Below, piece after piece: positions 37,783 to 46,513 of a DNA stretch of 64,000 bases. The notes beneath the pieces were generated by a model that saw only the letters and a list, made by a program, of their open reading frames with translations, was not told the DNA's origin and did no database searches. Position 1 is the first letter of the stretch; the number at the start of each line of letters is the position of its first letter. The translations under genes were made by a program, and so were the position numbers. The DNA is taken from positions 248,001-312,000 of the forward strand of contig NZ_JAEPRQ010000003.1 in the NCBI RefSeq assembly GCF_016629665.1. Reading direction: 5' to 3'. The stretch comes from Paracoccus caeni (GTDB lineage: Bacteria; Pseudomonadota; Alphaproteobacteria; Rhodobacterales; Rhodobacteraceae).

Positions 37783-38940
37783 ATGGCAGTGATGGATTTC
37801 CGCGAAGGCGGTTACGTTTTCTCGCGTCACAAGGTGAAGCGTGAATTTTCTTACGACCAGGACGGTTGGGACGACGAACAGGCCCAATATGACGATCAGC
37901 GATTCGCGGCTGACCCGCAGGGCGGGGCCAGTCTATCGGCGCGTGTGGCCCGGCTGACCCATTATTTGGGTGCGCTGGCCTCGGTCGGGCTGATGGTGGC
38001 GCTGCTGGCCTGGGGCTGGCAACTGGTGTCGCGGGATGTGTCCGGCGTTCCGCTGATCAGCGCGCTTGAGGGCGAATCGCGCACTACACCGGAAAATCCG
38101 GGTGGTGAGCTGACCAGCTATACCGGCCTTGCGGTCAACAACGTCGCCGAAGGGACCGAGCCCGCGCCGACCAATCAGGTCGCCATCGCGCCCGCCGCGA
38201 CCGGGCTTAATGATGACGACGTGGCAATGGGCGCGCTTGGCGCGACGGCACGGGAACCGACGAACACCTCGGAGATCCCGCTCAGCTTCGATGGTGAGCC
38301 GATCATGCCGATGTCGGATTCCGAAGCCCGCGCCCTTGCCGAGGCAGAAGCCGCCGCCGAGGCGCAGCGTCTGGCAATGGAAAGCCTTGCGGCGCAAAAC
38401 CCGGCTGTGATCGACGCCCCGGCAACCGAAGGCGCGGTGAACGAGGTTGTCACCGATGAGAATGGCGCCCCGGCACAGCCCGATGCCATCAACGCCGCTT
38501 TGGCCGAGGCGCAGGCCGCCGCCAATCCCGGCGTGCTGACGGCGTCAAGCCGCCCGGCACCGCGTCCGCGCGCAACCCGCGTGGCCTCGGCTGCGACCAC
38601 GGCAACCGATGCGCGACCGGCAGCACCTGCCGCAGAGGCGCCCGCCGCCCGTCCGCAAGCCGCCCCGGCAGCGGCCCCGGCCGTCGCAGCATCCTCGGCC
38701 AGCGGCGCGGTGGTGCAGCTTGGCGCCTTCGACAGCAATGCCATCGCGGCGAACGAATGGAACCGCCTTGCGGGTAAATTCTCGTCCTTCGGCAGCAAAC
38801 AGCAGGTGATTCAAGAGCATCAATCGAACGGTCGCACCTTCTGGCGGCTGCGCGTGGCTGGCTTCGGCTCGATCAGCGAGGCACGCGAATTCTGCGCCGC
38901 GCTGAAATCGGGCGGCACCGACTGCCTTGCCCTGAACTGA
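37783..38940 (+). CDS. SPOR-domain membrane protein
   Basis: A 385-residue bitopic protein. About 60 cytoplasmic residues lead to one transmembrane helix (ALASVGLMVALLAWGWQLV, about residues 66-85). A long periplasmic Ala/Pro-rich linker follows, and then a C-terminal SPOR domain (VVQLGAFDSNAIAANEWNRL to the end). SPOR domains bind glycan strands without stem peptides at division septa. The neighbour nagZ also acts on peptidoglycan fragments. The start follows argS by 74 bp. Confidence 0.88.
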   Translation: MAVMDFREGGYVFSRHKVKREFSYDQDGWDDEQAQYDDQRFAADPQGGASLSARVARLTHYLGALASVGLMVALLAWGWQLVSRDVSGVPLISALEGESRTTPENPGGELTSYTGLAVNNVAEGTEPAPTNQVAIAPAATGLNDDDVAMGALGATAREPTNTSEIPLSFDGEPIMPMSDSEARALAEAEAAAEAQRLAMESLAAQNPAVIDAPATEGAVNEVVTDENGAPAQPDAINAALAEAQAAANPGVLTASSRPAPRPRATRVASAATTATDARPAAPAAEAPAARPQAAPAAAPAVAASSASGAVVQLGAFDSNAIAANEWNRLAGKFSSFGSKQQVIQEHQSNGRTFWRLRVAGFGSISEAREFCAALKSGGTDCLALN

Positions 38941-38954
38941 ACCCGGACCCGGTG

Positions 38955-39938
38955 ATGAGCCACAGCGCGACGATCCTTGGCGGCATCACCGGAACCGAAC
39001 TGACAACGGCCGAGCGGGATTTCTTCCGCGCGGCAGACCCTTGGGGGTTCATCCTCTTCGGGCGCAATGTCGAAAGCCCCGATCAGCTTCGCCGCCTGAC
39101 TGCCGATCTGCGCGAAGCTGTGGGGCGCGACGCCCTGATTACCGTTGATCAGGAAGGTGGCCGCGTCCAACGCCTGCGCGCGCCGCATTGGCAGGAATGG
39201 CCCGCGCCGCTGGATCAGGCGGCGGCTGGTCCCCGCGCCATGTGGCTGCGCTATTACCTCATCGGGCAAGAGCTGCGCGATGTCGGCATCGATTCCGATT
39301 GCGCCCCCACGCTGGACATCGCTCAAGCGGACACCCACCCGTTTCTGCGCAACCGCTGCTTCGGCACCGACCCGATCAGCGTGGCTGACCTCGGCCGCTC
39401 TGCCGCAGACGGGCTGATCGCCGCAGGCGTGGTGCCGGTAATGAAACACATCCCCGGCCATGGCCGCGCCGTCGCCGACAGCCATCTCGGTCTGCCCACC
39501 GTGACCGCGACGATGGACGAGTTGGACATCTTCGACTTCGCGCCCTTCCGCGCATTGTCAGACCTGCCCATCGGCATGACCGCCCATATCCGCTTTACCG
39601 CGCTGGATGACGCGCCTGCCACGGCCTCGCCGACGGTGATCGATCTGATCCGCCGCCGCATCGGTTTCGACGGTCTGCTGATGACCGACGACATCACCAT
39701 GAATGCGCTTGCCGGGACCGAGCCTGAACGCGCCACCGCCTCGATCGCGGCGGGCTGCGATATTGTCCTGCATTGCAACGGCACTATCGACAGTATGGAG
39801 CCGGTCGTGGCCGCCGCAGGAACCATGTCGCCGCAGGCGCAACGCCGCGCCGATGCTGCTTTGACATGGCGCGATACGCCCGAGGAACTGGACCGCACCG
39901 CGCTTCTGGCCGAGTGGCAATCCCTCACCACCGCCTGA
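38955..39938 (+). CDS. nagZ: Beta-N-acetylhexosaminidase (NagZ)
   Basis: A 327-residue GH3 glycosidase that removes GlcNAc from anhydro-muropeptides during cell-wall recycling. The signature KHIPGHGRAVADSHLGLP carries the catalytic His/Asp pair on the loop, with GLLMTDDITMNAL supplying the nucleophile aspartate. The TVDQEGGRVQRL block is also typical. The ATG at 38955 or GTG at 38952 could start the protein; they differ by one residue. It lies 14 bp after the SPOR gene. Confidence 0.94.
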   Translation: MSHSATILGGITGTELTTAERDFFRAADPWGFILFGRNVESPDQLRRLTADLREAVGRDALITVDQEGGRVQRLRAPHWQEWPAPLDQAAAGPRAMWLRYYLIGQELRDVGIDSDCAPTLDIAQADTHPFLRNRCFGTDPISVADLGRSAADGLIAAGVVPVMKHIPGHGRAVADSHLGLPTVTATMDELDIFDFAPFRALSDLPIGMTAHIRFTALDDAPATASPTVIDLIRRRIGFDGLLMTDDITMNALAGTEPERATASIAAGCDIVLHCNGTIDSMEPVVAAAGTMSPQAQRRADAALTWRDTPEELDRTALLAEWQSLTTA

Positions 39939-40034
39939 TTGTGTTCGCTCTGCAAATACCGATGACTATGCGGCCACGCTTGACTCGGGCCCGGCAAGGA
40001 CAGACCCTGTCCGCCTGAGAACCCCGGAGAGCAC

Positions 40035-40865
40035 GTGGCCAGATCGCCGAAAGATGCGCCCTATCTGAAACCCGTCGCCGGTGACGGGTTCGACGCCGAT
40101 GCCGTCGCCCTGCGCCGGTCCGAGGAATCGCTGATCATCGATATCGAGGGCTATGAAGGCCCGCTTGACCTGCTGCTGACGCTGGCGCGGACGCAGAAGG
40201 TGGACCTGATGAAAATCTCGGTCCTCAATCTGGCCGAGCAATATCTGCAATTCGTCGAACAGGCCCGCGCGTTGCGGATCGAACTGGCCGCTGATTATCT
40301 GGTCATGGCCGCGTGGCTGGCCTTTCTCAAATCGCGTCTGCTGCTGCCGCCAGACCCCGAGGCCGAAGGCCCAAGCGCCGAGGATATGGCCGCCCATCTG
40401 GCCTTCCAGCTTGAGCGTCTGCAGGCCATGCGCCAATCCGCTACCCGGCTGATGGGCCGTGACCGGCTTGGCATCAGCCGTTTTCAGCGCGGCGCGCCCG
40501 AAACCGTTGCCCGCAAGCGTCGCACCGAATGGCAGGCCGGGCTGATCGACCTGATGCGTGCCTATGCGCGGCTGAAAACCAAGGACGAATTTCGCCCCTA
40601 TGCCTTCGACCGTCAGGACATCTTCACGATGGAGCAGGCCTTGGACCGGATGCGCCGCCTGATCGGCTTTGCGGGCGACTGGACCGAATTGTCGGACTTT
40701 CTGCCCAATGGTTGGGAAGCCGACGGCACCCGCCGCCGTTCCGCGACGGCAGCAACCTTTGCCGCTTCGCTGGAACTTGCACGGCAGGGCAAGTTGGAGA
40801 TACGGCAATCCGACACATTCGCCCCGATCAGCTTTCGTATGAAACCCCCTTCCGAGCGCCATTGA
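40035..40865 (+). CDS. scpA: Segregation and condensation protein A
   Basis: A 276-residue kleisin of the SMC-ScpAB condensin. The N-terminal YEGPLDLLLTLARTQKVDLM and ADYLVMAAWLAFLKSRLLLP are family hallmarks; the C-terminal winged helix closes the ring on SMC. GTG start with GGAG upstream. scpB begins 1 bp after its stop. SMC-ScpAB compacts and segregates chromosomes. Confidence 0.94.
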   Translation: MARSPKDAPYLKPVAGDGFDADAVALRRSEESLIIDIEGYEGPLDLLLTLARTQKVDLMKISVLNLAEQYLQFVEQARALRIELAADYLVMAAWLAFLKSRLLLPPDPEAEGPSAEDMAAHLAFQLERLQAMRQSATRLMGRDRLGISRFQRGAPETVARKRRTEWQAGLIDLMRAYARLKTKDEFRPYAFDRQDIFTMEQALDRMRRLIGFAGDWTELSDFLPNGWEADGTRRRSATAATFAASLELARQGKLEIRQSDTFAPISFRMKPPSERH

Positions 40866-40866
40866 C

Positions 40867-41577
40867 GTGACCGACCTGACCCAAGACGACAGCCCGGAGA
40901 CGGCAGAACCCACGACCGAAACTGTGGGCGAGCGGATGGCGACCCCTGCCTTCCCGCCGCCCTCGATGGCAGAGCAGGAACGGATGGTGGAAGCGATCCT
41001 TTTCGCCTCGGCCCAGCCGGTCTCGGTCCGCGAACTGGCCGACCGGCTGCCTGCCGGAAGCGATCCGGCAGAGGCGCTGGCGGGGCTGCGGAAATTCTAC
41101 AGTAACCGGGGTGTGGCGCTGGAGCGGCTTGGTGACGGCTATGCCTTCCGCACTGCCGCCGATCTGTCCTTCCTGATGCAGACCGAGACCGTTGAACAGC
41201 GCCGCCTGTCCCGCGCGGCCATCGAGACGCTGGCGATCATCGCCTATCACCAGCCGGTCACGCGCGCGGAAATCGAGGAAATTCGTGGGGTTGCGGTCAG
41301 TCGCGGCACTTTGGACCAGTTGATCGAGATGGAATGGGTCCGCATTGGCCGTCGCCGCATGACGCCGGGACGCCCGGCGACCTTCGTGGTGACTGAAACT
41401 TTCCTTGACCATTTCGGCCTTGAATCCGCCCGCGATCTGCCCGGCCTGACCGAGTTGCGCGCGGCAGGTCTGCTGGATTCCCGACCGCCTGAAAACGCCC
41501 TGCCGCCACTGGTGCGGGCGGATGACGACGAAGACGACGCTGGCGGTCCCGCCGACGATCTGTTCGACGATGATTGA
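40867..41577 (+). CDS. scpB: Segregation and condensation protein B
   Basis: A 236-residue protein with two winged-helix domains: MVEAILFASAQPVSVREL, then AAIETLAIIAYHQPVTRAEI and IRGVAVSRGTLDQLIEMEWV. It dimerises and binds the ScpA kleisin. A Glu/Asp-rich tail ends the protein. GTG start, separated by a single base from scpA, consistent with translational coupling. Confidence 0.94.
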   Translation: MTDLTQDDSPETAEPTTETVGERMATPAFPPPSMAEQERMVEAILFASAQPVSVRELADRLPAGSDPAEALAGLRKFYSNRGVALERLGDGYAFRTAADLSFLMQTETVEQRRLSRAAIETLAIIAYHQPVTRAEIEEIRGVAVSRGTLDQLIEMEWVRIGRRRMTPGRPATFVVTETFLDHFGLESARDLPGLTELRAAGLLDSRPPENALPPLVRADDDEDDAGGPADDLFDDD

Positions 41578-41586
41578 GGCACGGCG

Positions 41587-41775
41587 ATGAATGCCAATCA
41601 ACTGATCAACATGCTGATGCGGATGGTGACGCAGCGGTTGATGAACTGGGGCATCAACAAGGGCGTCGGGCAGATGTCGCGGCGCGGGGGCAAGCAGGCT
41701 TCGGGTCGGCAGGTTCAGCAGAACAGCAAGCGTATCCGGCAGGCGATCAACATGATCCGGCGGATGGGGCGCTGA
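41587..41775 (+). CDS. Small basic conserved-looking protein of unknown function
   Basis: A 62-residue ORF 9 bp after scpB with its own ATG (MNANQLINMLMRMVTQRLMN). It is Arg/Gln/Asn-rich, with two amphipathic helices separated by a Gly-rich turn, and has no Cys. Composition is protein-like and tight spacing to scpB and the methyltransferase gene argues that it is translated as part of the operon. I do not recognise a characterised family. Confidence 0.7.
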   Translation: MNANQLINMLMRMVTQRLMNWGINKGVGQMSRRGGKQASGRQVQQNSKRIRQAINMIRRMGR

Positions 41776-41816
41776 CGGCTCTCGCTTTTCTGCGACACGC
41801 ACGCTAGGGCTGCCGG

Positions 41817-42920
41817 ATGAGCGATCCATTTGACATCTTTCTGGTAGCCACGCCGGGGCTGGAGCAGCCGCTGGCCGCCGAGGTTTCCGAGCTTGGCTTG
41901 ACCCCCGAAATCCAGCCCGGCGGCATTACCATCCGGGGTGGCTGGGCGGATGTCTGGCGGGCCAATCTGATGCTGCGCGGGGCGACGCGGGTGCTGGCGC
42001 GGGTGGGCTCTTTCCGGGCTATGCATTTGGCACAACTGGATAAACGGGCGCGCAAGTTTCCGTGGAAGGATGTGCTGCGGGCCGATCTGCCGGTGAAGGT
42101 CGAGACGGTCACGCGGGCCTCGAAAATCTATCACGCCGGGGCGGCGACCCAGCGGATCGAGCGCGCGATTGCCGAGGAACTGGGTGCGCCGATTGCGGCG
42201 GATGCGGGGATCGTGGTGAAGGTCAGGATCGAGGATGATCTGGTGACGATCAGCCTCGATACGACCGGGGAATCGCTGCATAAACGGGGACATAAAGAGG
42301 CCGTCGCCAAGGCGCCGATGCGCGAGACGATGGCGGCGATGTTCCTGCGCGAGATGGGGTTTGACGGCAGCCAGCCCGTGCTGGATCCGATGTGCGGGTC
42401 GGGGACGTTTCCGATCGAGGCCGCCGAGATGGCGATGGGCCTTGCACCGGGGCGGTCGCGCAGCTTTGCCTTTGAAAATCTTGCGAGTTTCGATGCCGCT
42501 CGGTGGCAGGGGCTGCGGGACGGCGTCACATTGCGGAAGCCGCTGGTTCGGTTCTTCGGCAGTGACCGGGATGCGGGCGCGATACGGATGAGCCGTGCGA
42601 ATGCCGAACGGGCAGGGGTGGCGGAAGTGATTGATTTCGCATGCCTTTCGATCAGCGATCTGACCGGGCCTGACGGACCCGCGGGGATCGTCATCATCAA
42701 TCCGCCTTATGGCGCGCGGGTCGGGAACAAGGGGCCGCTGTTCGGGCTTCATGCGGCGATGGGTGATGTTTTGCGCAGCCGGTTTGGCGGCTGGCGGGTG
42801 GGGATCGTGACCAGCGAGGCCGGATTGGCGAAGGCGACCGGGTTGCCGTTTCTGCCGCCGGGGCCGATTGTGGCGCATGGCGGGCTGAAGGTTCGGCTGT
42901 GGCAGACAGCGCCTCTTTGA
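41817..42920 (+). CDS. THUMP-domain class I SAM RNA methyltransferase (RlmL/YcbY N-domain-like)
   Basis: A 367-residue protein. An N-terminal ferredoxin-like plus THUMP region (ATPGLEQPLAAEVSELGL) binds RNA. The UPF0020 methyltransferase domain contains VLDPMCGSGTFPIEAA (SAM motif I) and IVIINPPYGARVG (NPPY catalytic motif for amino-group methylation of guanine). It corresponds to the N-terminal half of E. coli RlmL, which makes m2G2445 in 23S rRNA. The exact target here is inferred. Confidence 0.88.
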   Translation: MSDPFDIFLVATPGLEQPLAAEVSELGLTPEIQPGGITIRGGWADVWRANLMLRGATRVLARVGSFRAMHLAQLDKRARKFPWKDVLRADLPVKVETVTRASKIYHAGAATQRIERAIAEELGAPIAADAGIVVKVRIEDDLVTISLDTTGESLHKRGHKEAVAKAPMRETMAAMFLREMGFDGSQPVLDPMCGSGTFPIEAAEMAMGLAPGRSRSFAFENLASFDAARWQGLRDGVTLRKPLVRFFGSDRDAGAIRMSRANAERAGVAEVIDFACLSISDLTGPDGPAGIVIINPPYGARVGNKGPLFGLHAAMGDVLRSRFGGWRVGIVTSEAGLAKATGLPFLPPGPIVAHGGLKVRLWQTAPL

Positions 42921-42978
42921 GGCCGCGCGCAACGGGGCGGGCGTTGCTTTTCGGTATTTGGCAACGGAGAAATAGGGT

Positions 42979-43497
42979 GTGTTGGCGCGGCCAGCAAATG
43001 CTGGCGATTTGACCGCACAGCATATGCAACGGGCGTACACAGATTGTGCACAGGCTGTACACCGCTTGCGTGCGGTGGTGTTGCAGGTAGGGCGCGAGGT
43101 GATCGAAGCCCTCATCGCTTTGCGGATCGAACCTTCGGGGCTTTTTGCGTGGTTGCTGCGGCAGGATGGCGAGGCGGCGTGGCACACGATGCTGGATTTG
43201 GCGCAGGGCAAGCATGTTCGCAGCTATTATGTGCTGGATGATTCTGCCGACGAAGCGGCTTATGCCGAAGCCGTCGCTGCGCTGGACCGACGCGCGAAGG
43301 ATAGCCTTGCAGCGCATCTTAGCAACGAGGTGCTGACCGAGAAATGGATCGGCTGTGCCGAGACGCATCCGGCCTTGGCCGATCAGATCAGCGCGGCGGA
43401 ATATCCGATACAGATGTGGCTGTTTCGGTATGAGGCGGGGCAGCGCGAGCGGGATGAGGCGCTGATCCGGCGGATCGTGTCCCGGCGTTCGGCCTGA
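42979..43497 (+). CDS. Hypothetical protein, helical
   Basis: A 172-residue ORF of unknown function, predicted mostly alpha-helical. It is rich in Ala, Glu and Arg and has three Trp in helical context (FAWLLRQDGEAAWH; PIQMWLFRYEAGQRERDEAL). There is no signal peptide or membrane helix. The GTG at 42979 is the longest start; the ATG at 43024 is an alternative. Base composition matches its neighbours, and the stop is 5 bp from the convergent gene. No family was recognised. Confidence 0.6.
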   Translation: MLARPANAGDLTAQHMQRAYTDCAQAVHRLRAVVLQVGREVIEALIALRIEPSGLFAWLLRQDGEAAWHTMLDLAQGKHVRSYYVLDDSADEAAYAEAVAALDRRAKDSLAAHLSNEVLTEKWIGCAETHPALADQISAAEYPIQMWLFRYEAGQRERDEALIRRIVSRRSA

Positions 43498-43502
43498 TCG
43501 GG

Positions 43503-44327
43503 TTAGCTGTCACCGTAGTGGCAAAGCGGCGGACGCGGGATGCCCTTCTCGGTCCCGGTCATGCCTTCGTACCAACCTGCGGCCAGAACGATCATCATGC
43601 CTTCCATCCACAGCCAGGCATTGGTGTTTGGTCTTCCGTCAAGTTTGGCGATGATGTCATCGAACTTCATGGAATTGGGCGGCGCGTCTTCGGTGCAATT
43701 CAGCAGCTTGGCATTCTCACGGATGATGTGGTCGAAATTTTCGATGAGCACGCGGTGGCTGTTGCGGATTTCTTTGATCTGCGGGATTTGGGCGCAGTCG
43801 CCGCGAAGAAGGCTGAAACCGACCGGGGTGCGAAGCGGGCTATCTCCGTAGAAGGCCATGTCGCCCGACGCAAGCGAAGCGCCGACAAGGCGGATGTATT
43901 CGATGGTCGCCCTGTCGTTGTCCCAGCCACGCGACAGGCGCAGTCCCCGTCGCAGAGCGTCACTGTCAAGGAAACAGCCGGGGTCGCCATCTGCCGCATG
44001 GGCATCGATATCGCTGAAGGTGAGCGCCACATCGGGATCGTCGAGATTGAGCGCATGGTCGATCACCGGGACGCGGATCGTGCATTGCGAGGGCGGCAGG
44101 ACCAGCCAGTCGCCCGTTTCGATGGTCTCGGGGTCCGGCTTTGCCAGTGCTGCAAGGCCGTCGATCTGTTCTTCGGTGAAGCCTGCCGTGATCGCCGCCG
44201 CGCGGGTTGAAGGGCCGATGGCGCAGCCCTGACCGGCAAGGAAGTCGATCAGATCGGCGGAATCGGCATGGGCGATTGGGCTGAACGAGAGCAGGTAAGC
44301 AGTGGCGAGGATCAGCGGACGGATCAT
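43503..44327 (-). CDS. Hypothetical exported protein
   Basis: A 274-residue protein with a signal peptide (about residues 1-21, ending AHA). It carries several Cys (GQGCAIGP, PPSQCTIRV, PGCFLDSD, RGDCAQIP, LLNCTED, PLCHYGD) that could form disulfides in the periplasm. It ends with an aromatic/Gly segment (NAWLWMEGMMIVLAAGWYEG). I recognise no enzyme motif. It lies 4 bp downstream of the dCTP deaminase gene on the same strand, so the two may be co-transcribed. Confidence 0.68.
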   Translation of the reverse strand: MIRPLILATAYLLSFSPIAHADSADLIDFLAGQGCAIGPSTRAAAITAGFTEEQIDGLAALAKPDPETIETGDWLVLPPSQCTIRVPVIDHALNLDDPDVALTFSDIDAHAADGDPGCFLDSDALRRGLRLSRGWDNDRATIEYIRLVGASLASGDMAFYGDSPLRTPVGFSLLRGDCAQIPQIKEIRNSHRVLIENFDHIIRENAKLLNCTEDAPPNSMKFDDIIAKLDGRPNTNAWLWMEGMMIVLAAGWYEGMTGTEKGIPRPPLCHYGDS

Positions 44328-44331
44328 GCGC

Positions 44332-45402
44332 CTAGCGGAACTGCTTGGCCAGTTTCAGTCCCTGTCCCTGATAGTTGGACTTGATGCCTTCACCATAAAG
44401 CCGGTCGGGGCGCGTCGCCATACGCTCATAGACCAGACGGCCGACGACCTGTCCGTCCTCAAGCACGAAGGGGGCTTCGTGGCAGCGCACCTCCAGCACG
44501 CCGCGTGCGCCTGCGCCGGTTGCGCCGATGCCGAAGCCGGGGTCGAAGAAGCCTGCATAATGGACGCGGAATTCGCCGACCATGGCGAGATAGGGGGCCA
44601 TCTCGGCGGCGTAATCGGCGGGAATGGCGACCGATTCGCGGCTGACGAGGATATAGAAGGCGCCGGGGTCGAGGATCAGGCGACCCTCGGTTGTGCGCAG
44701 CTCGTCCCAGAACTCGCGGGCGTCGTATTCGCCGATCCGGTCAAGGTCGATGACGCCGCTATGCGGGCGGGCGCGGTAGCCGACCAGATCGCCGGTCTCG
44801 GGTTTCAGATCGACCGAGAAGCCAAGACCCTGATCGATCAGCGCCGGGCCGGTTCCGACCAGCGGGTCGCGGGCGTTGAGGTCGCGCAACTGGTCGTCGG
44901 TCAGCACCGCCTGTCCCCGACGCAGTCGCAACTGGTTCAGGCGCATGCCGGGGCGGACAAGGACCGAAAAGCTGCGCGGGCAGATTTCGGCGTAAAGCGG
45001 GCCGTCATAGCTGTCGGGAAGGCGGTCGAACTCGGTCCCGTCATCGGCGACGAGGCGGGTCAGAAGATCAAGGCGGCCGGTCGAGGATTTGGCATTTGCG
45101 ACGGCAGAAAGGCCTGTCGGCAGGGTCACACGCTCCATCAGCGGGACCAGATAGACGCAGCCGCGTTCAAGGACGGCGCCGTTGGTCAGGTCCATCTGGT
45201 GCATCTGGAAATCGGGCAGGCGGTCAAGGACGCGGCGGCCTTTACCCGCAAGGAAGCTGGCGCGGAGGCGGTAGGCGGTGGTGCCAAGGCGCAGATCCAA
45301 CGAGGCGGGCTGGATTTGTTCGGGGATAATGGTGGGGCTGGCGGCGATTGCGCTGGTGTCGATCAGGGTCAGGATTTCGCTGTCGGGGAGAACGCCGTTC
45401 AT
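44332..45402 (-). CDS. 2'-deoxycytidine 5'-triphosphate deaminase (double-length alphaproteobacterial type)
   Basis: A 356-residue protein of the large dCTP deaminase family found in Rickettsiales and Rhodobacterales, about twice the length of E. coli Dcd. Two trimeric-dUTPase-like repeats are visible: IQPASLDLRLGTTAYRLRAS with NAKSSTGRLDLLTRL, and later SGVIDLDRIG with GHYAG-like FRVHYAGFFDPGFGIG. The product dUTP feeds dTMP synthesis. The ATG at 45402 lies only 38 bp from a structured repeat. Confidence 0.85.
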   Translation of the reverse strand: MNGVLPDSEILTLIDTSAIAASPTIIPEQIQPASLDLRLGTTAYRLRASFLAGKGRRVLDRLPDFQMHQMDLTNGAVLERGCVYLVPLMERVTLPTGLSAVANAKSSTGRLDLLTRLVADDGTEFDRLPDSYDGPLYAEICPRSFSVLVRPGMRLNQLRLRRGQAVLTDDQLRDLNARDPLVGTGPALIDQGLGFSVDLKPETGDLVGYRARPHSGVIDLDRIGEYDAREFWDELRTTEGRLILDPGAFYILVSRESVAIPADYAAEMAPYLAMVGEFRVHYAGFFDPGFGIGATGAGARGVLEVRCHEAPFVLEDGQVVGRLVYERMATRPDRLYGEGIKSNYQGQGLKLAKQFR

Positions 45403-45440
45403 GGCAGTGGTTCCTGAGTTGATCGGGTGTCGGAGATAGA

Positions 45441-45616
45441 GTGCCCGCCCGGAATCAAGGCGCAGAATGCGCCGCCGGGCAGTGCCTGACCGCCCGGACG
45501 GGCGGGCACTTCGGTGAGGTTGCACACTACGGCAATGTTCGACGGGGCGGCACCATAAAGTGTGCATGACGACTGATGCGGTGCCCACCCACGGTCGGGC
45601 ACTGCCCTCATCTCTT
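45441..45616 (+). repeat. Dispersed structured repeat, copy 1
   Basis: First of four copies of an element of about 177 bp. It opens with GTGCCCGCCCGGAATCAAGG and contains the inner hairpin GGCGCA/TGCGCC inside an outer GCCCGG/CCGGGC stem. A second hairpin AGTGCC/GGCACT follows, then the conserved core CACCATAAAGTG, and it ends in a GTGCCC/GGGCAC hairpin plus a CTGCCCTCATCTCTT tail. It lies between the tRNA-Pro terminator and the dCTP deaminase start, antisense to both. Confidence 0.88.
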
Positions 45617-45673
45617 GGTCGGAAGCGTCGATTGCGTCAATCACGGTCACTCCGGGGCCAAGGGCGGATAAGG

Positions 45674-45705
45674 AAACGCCCACCCCCGCAAAGGGATGGG
45701 CGTTT
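45674..45705 (-). terminator. Terminator after tRNA-Pro
   Basis: AAACGCCCA (45674-45682) and TGGGCGTTT (45697-45705) form a perfect 9-bp stem, 6 bp beyond the CCA end of the tRNA on the minus strand. Confidence 0.85.
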
Positions 45706-45711
45706 TCGAAA

Positions 45712-45789
45712 TGGTCGGGCCGGCGAGATTCGAACTCGCGGCCTTCCGCCCCCCAGACGGACGCGCTAACCAGACTGCGCCACGGCCCG
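45712..45789 (-). tRNA. tRNA-Pro (anticodon GGG)
   Basis: The minus strand folds into a full cloverleaf: acceptor CGGGCCG/CGGCCCG with discriminator A and an encoded CCA, D stem GCGC/GCGC, anticodon stem TCCGT/GCGGA with loop CTGGGGG (anticodon GGG), and T arm GCGAG-TTCGAAT-CTCGC. GGG reads CCC and CCU proline codons. Confidence 0.95.
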
Positions 45790-45799
45790 ACACGCCGGT

Positions 45800-45829
45800 C
45801 ATATAGAGCGAAGCCGAGGCGCTGCACAA
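45800..45829 (-). promoter_or_regulatory. Probable tRNA-Pro promoter
   Basis: On the minus strand TTGTGC (45824-45829) and TATATG (45800-45805) are separated by 18 bp. The -10 box ends 10 bp before the mature 5' end of tRNA-Pro, the usual spacing for a tRNA promoter. Confidence 0.55.
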
Positions 45830-45862
45830 GGGTAGGTTTGCGGAAATCTGCACCAAATGCGG

Positions 45863-46504
45863 TCAGTAGAGCCGGGCAATGGCATCGTTCAGCGATGCAC
45901 CAAGGGGGCGCGCACGCTGCCAGCCGCGATCCTGCGGGCGGGTGTCGTGCAAAGCCTCGGACAGCGAGACCAGCCGGGCGAGCCACTGAACATCGACGGG
46001 TGCCTTGTCCAGTTCGGGAAACAGCGGCAGGACGCCGATGACCGGCAGGGTGCGACGCTTGCGTGGGCGGTTTGGCTGGGCTGCGGCTTCGCGCGGCTGG
46101 GCCACAGGAGGATCGGGCAGGAATGTGGGTTCCGACGGCGTTTCGATGATCGGTTGTGCCGTGGTCTCGGCGGTATCAGCGACCTCTTCGACATCCGCAT
46201 CAGGCTCGGCCAGAATGCCCAGTTCGGACAGACGCTCGGCCCCGCGGGCGCGGACGGATTGGCCGCGATCCTTGGCAAGCATCTTCTTGGCGCCGCGAAT
46301 CGTCAGGCCTTCGTCACGCAAAATCTCGCACAGACCGGCGGCAAGGCGCACGTCATCGGGGCGGTAATAGCGCCGCCCGTCCGGGCGTTTCATCGGCTTG
46401 AGAAGTGAGAACTGGGTTTCCCAATAGCGCAGCACATGGGGCGCAACGCCGATCAGTTTGGCGACTTCGCCAATTGAACGGAATGCCTCCGCGCCCTTCC
46501 TCAT
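45863..46504 (-). CDS. MerR family transcriptional regulator
   Basis: A 213-residue protein. The N-terminal MerR winged helix reads SIGEVAKLIGVAPHVLRYWE, then KRPDGRRYYRPDDV, followed by a short coiled helix. The rest is a Pro/Glu-rich linker and a conserved C-terminal patch, with no metal-binding cysteines. It begins 9 bp after ihfA on the same strand; ihfA-merR adjacency is widespread in alphaproteobacteria. The target genes are unknown. Confidence 0.88.
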   Translation of the reverse strand: MRKGAEAFRSIGEVAKLIGVAPHVLRYWETQFSLLKPMKRPDGRRYYRPDDVRLAAGLCEILRDEGLTIRGAKKMLAKDRGQSVRARGAERLSELGILAEPDADVEEVADTAETTAQPIIETPSEPTFLPDPPVAQPREAAAQPNRPRKRRTLPVIGVLPLFPELDKAPVDVQWLARLVSLSEALHDTRPQDRGWQRARPLGASLNDAIARLY

Positions 46505-46513
46505 ACCGCCGTC

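Noticed and set aside
43503..44327. Toxin or effector role for the Cys-rich exported protein
   Set aside because: It has a general signal peptide but no recognised toxin motif, immunity partner or secretion-system neighbour.
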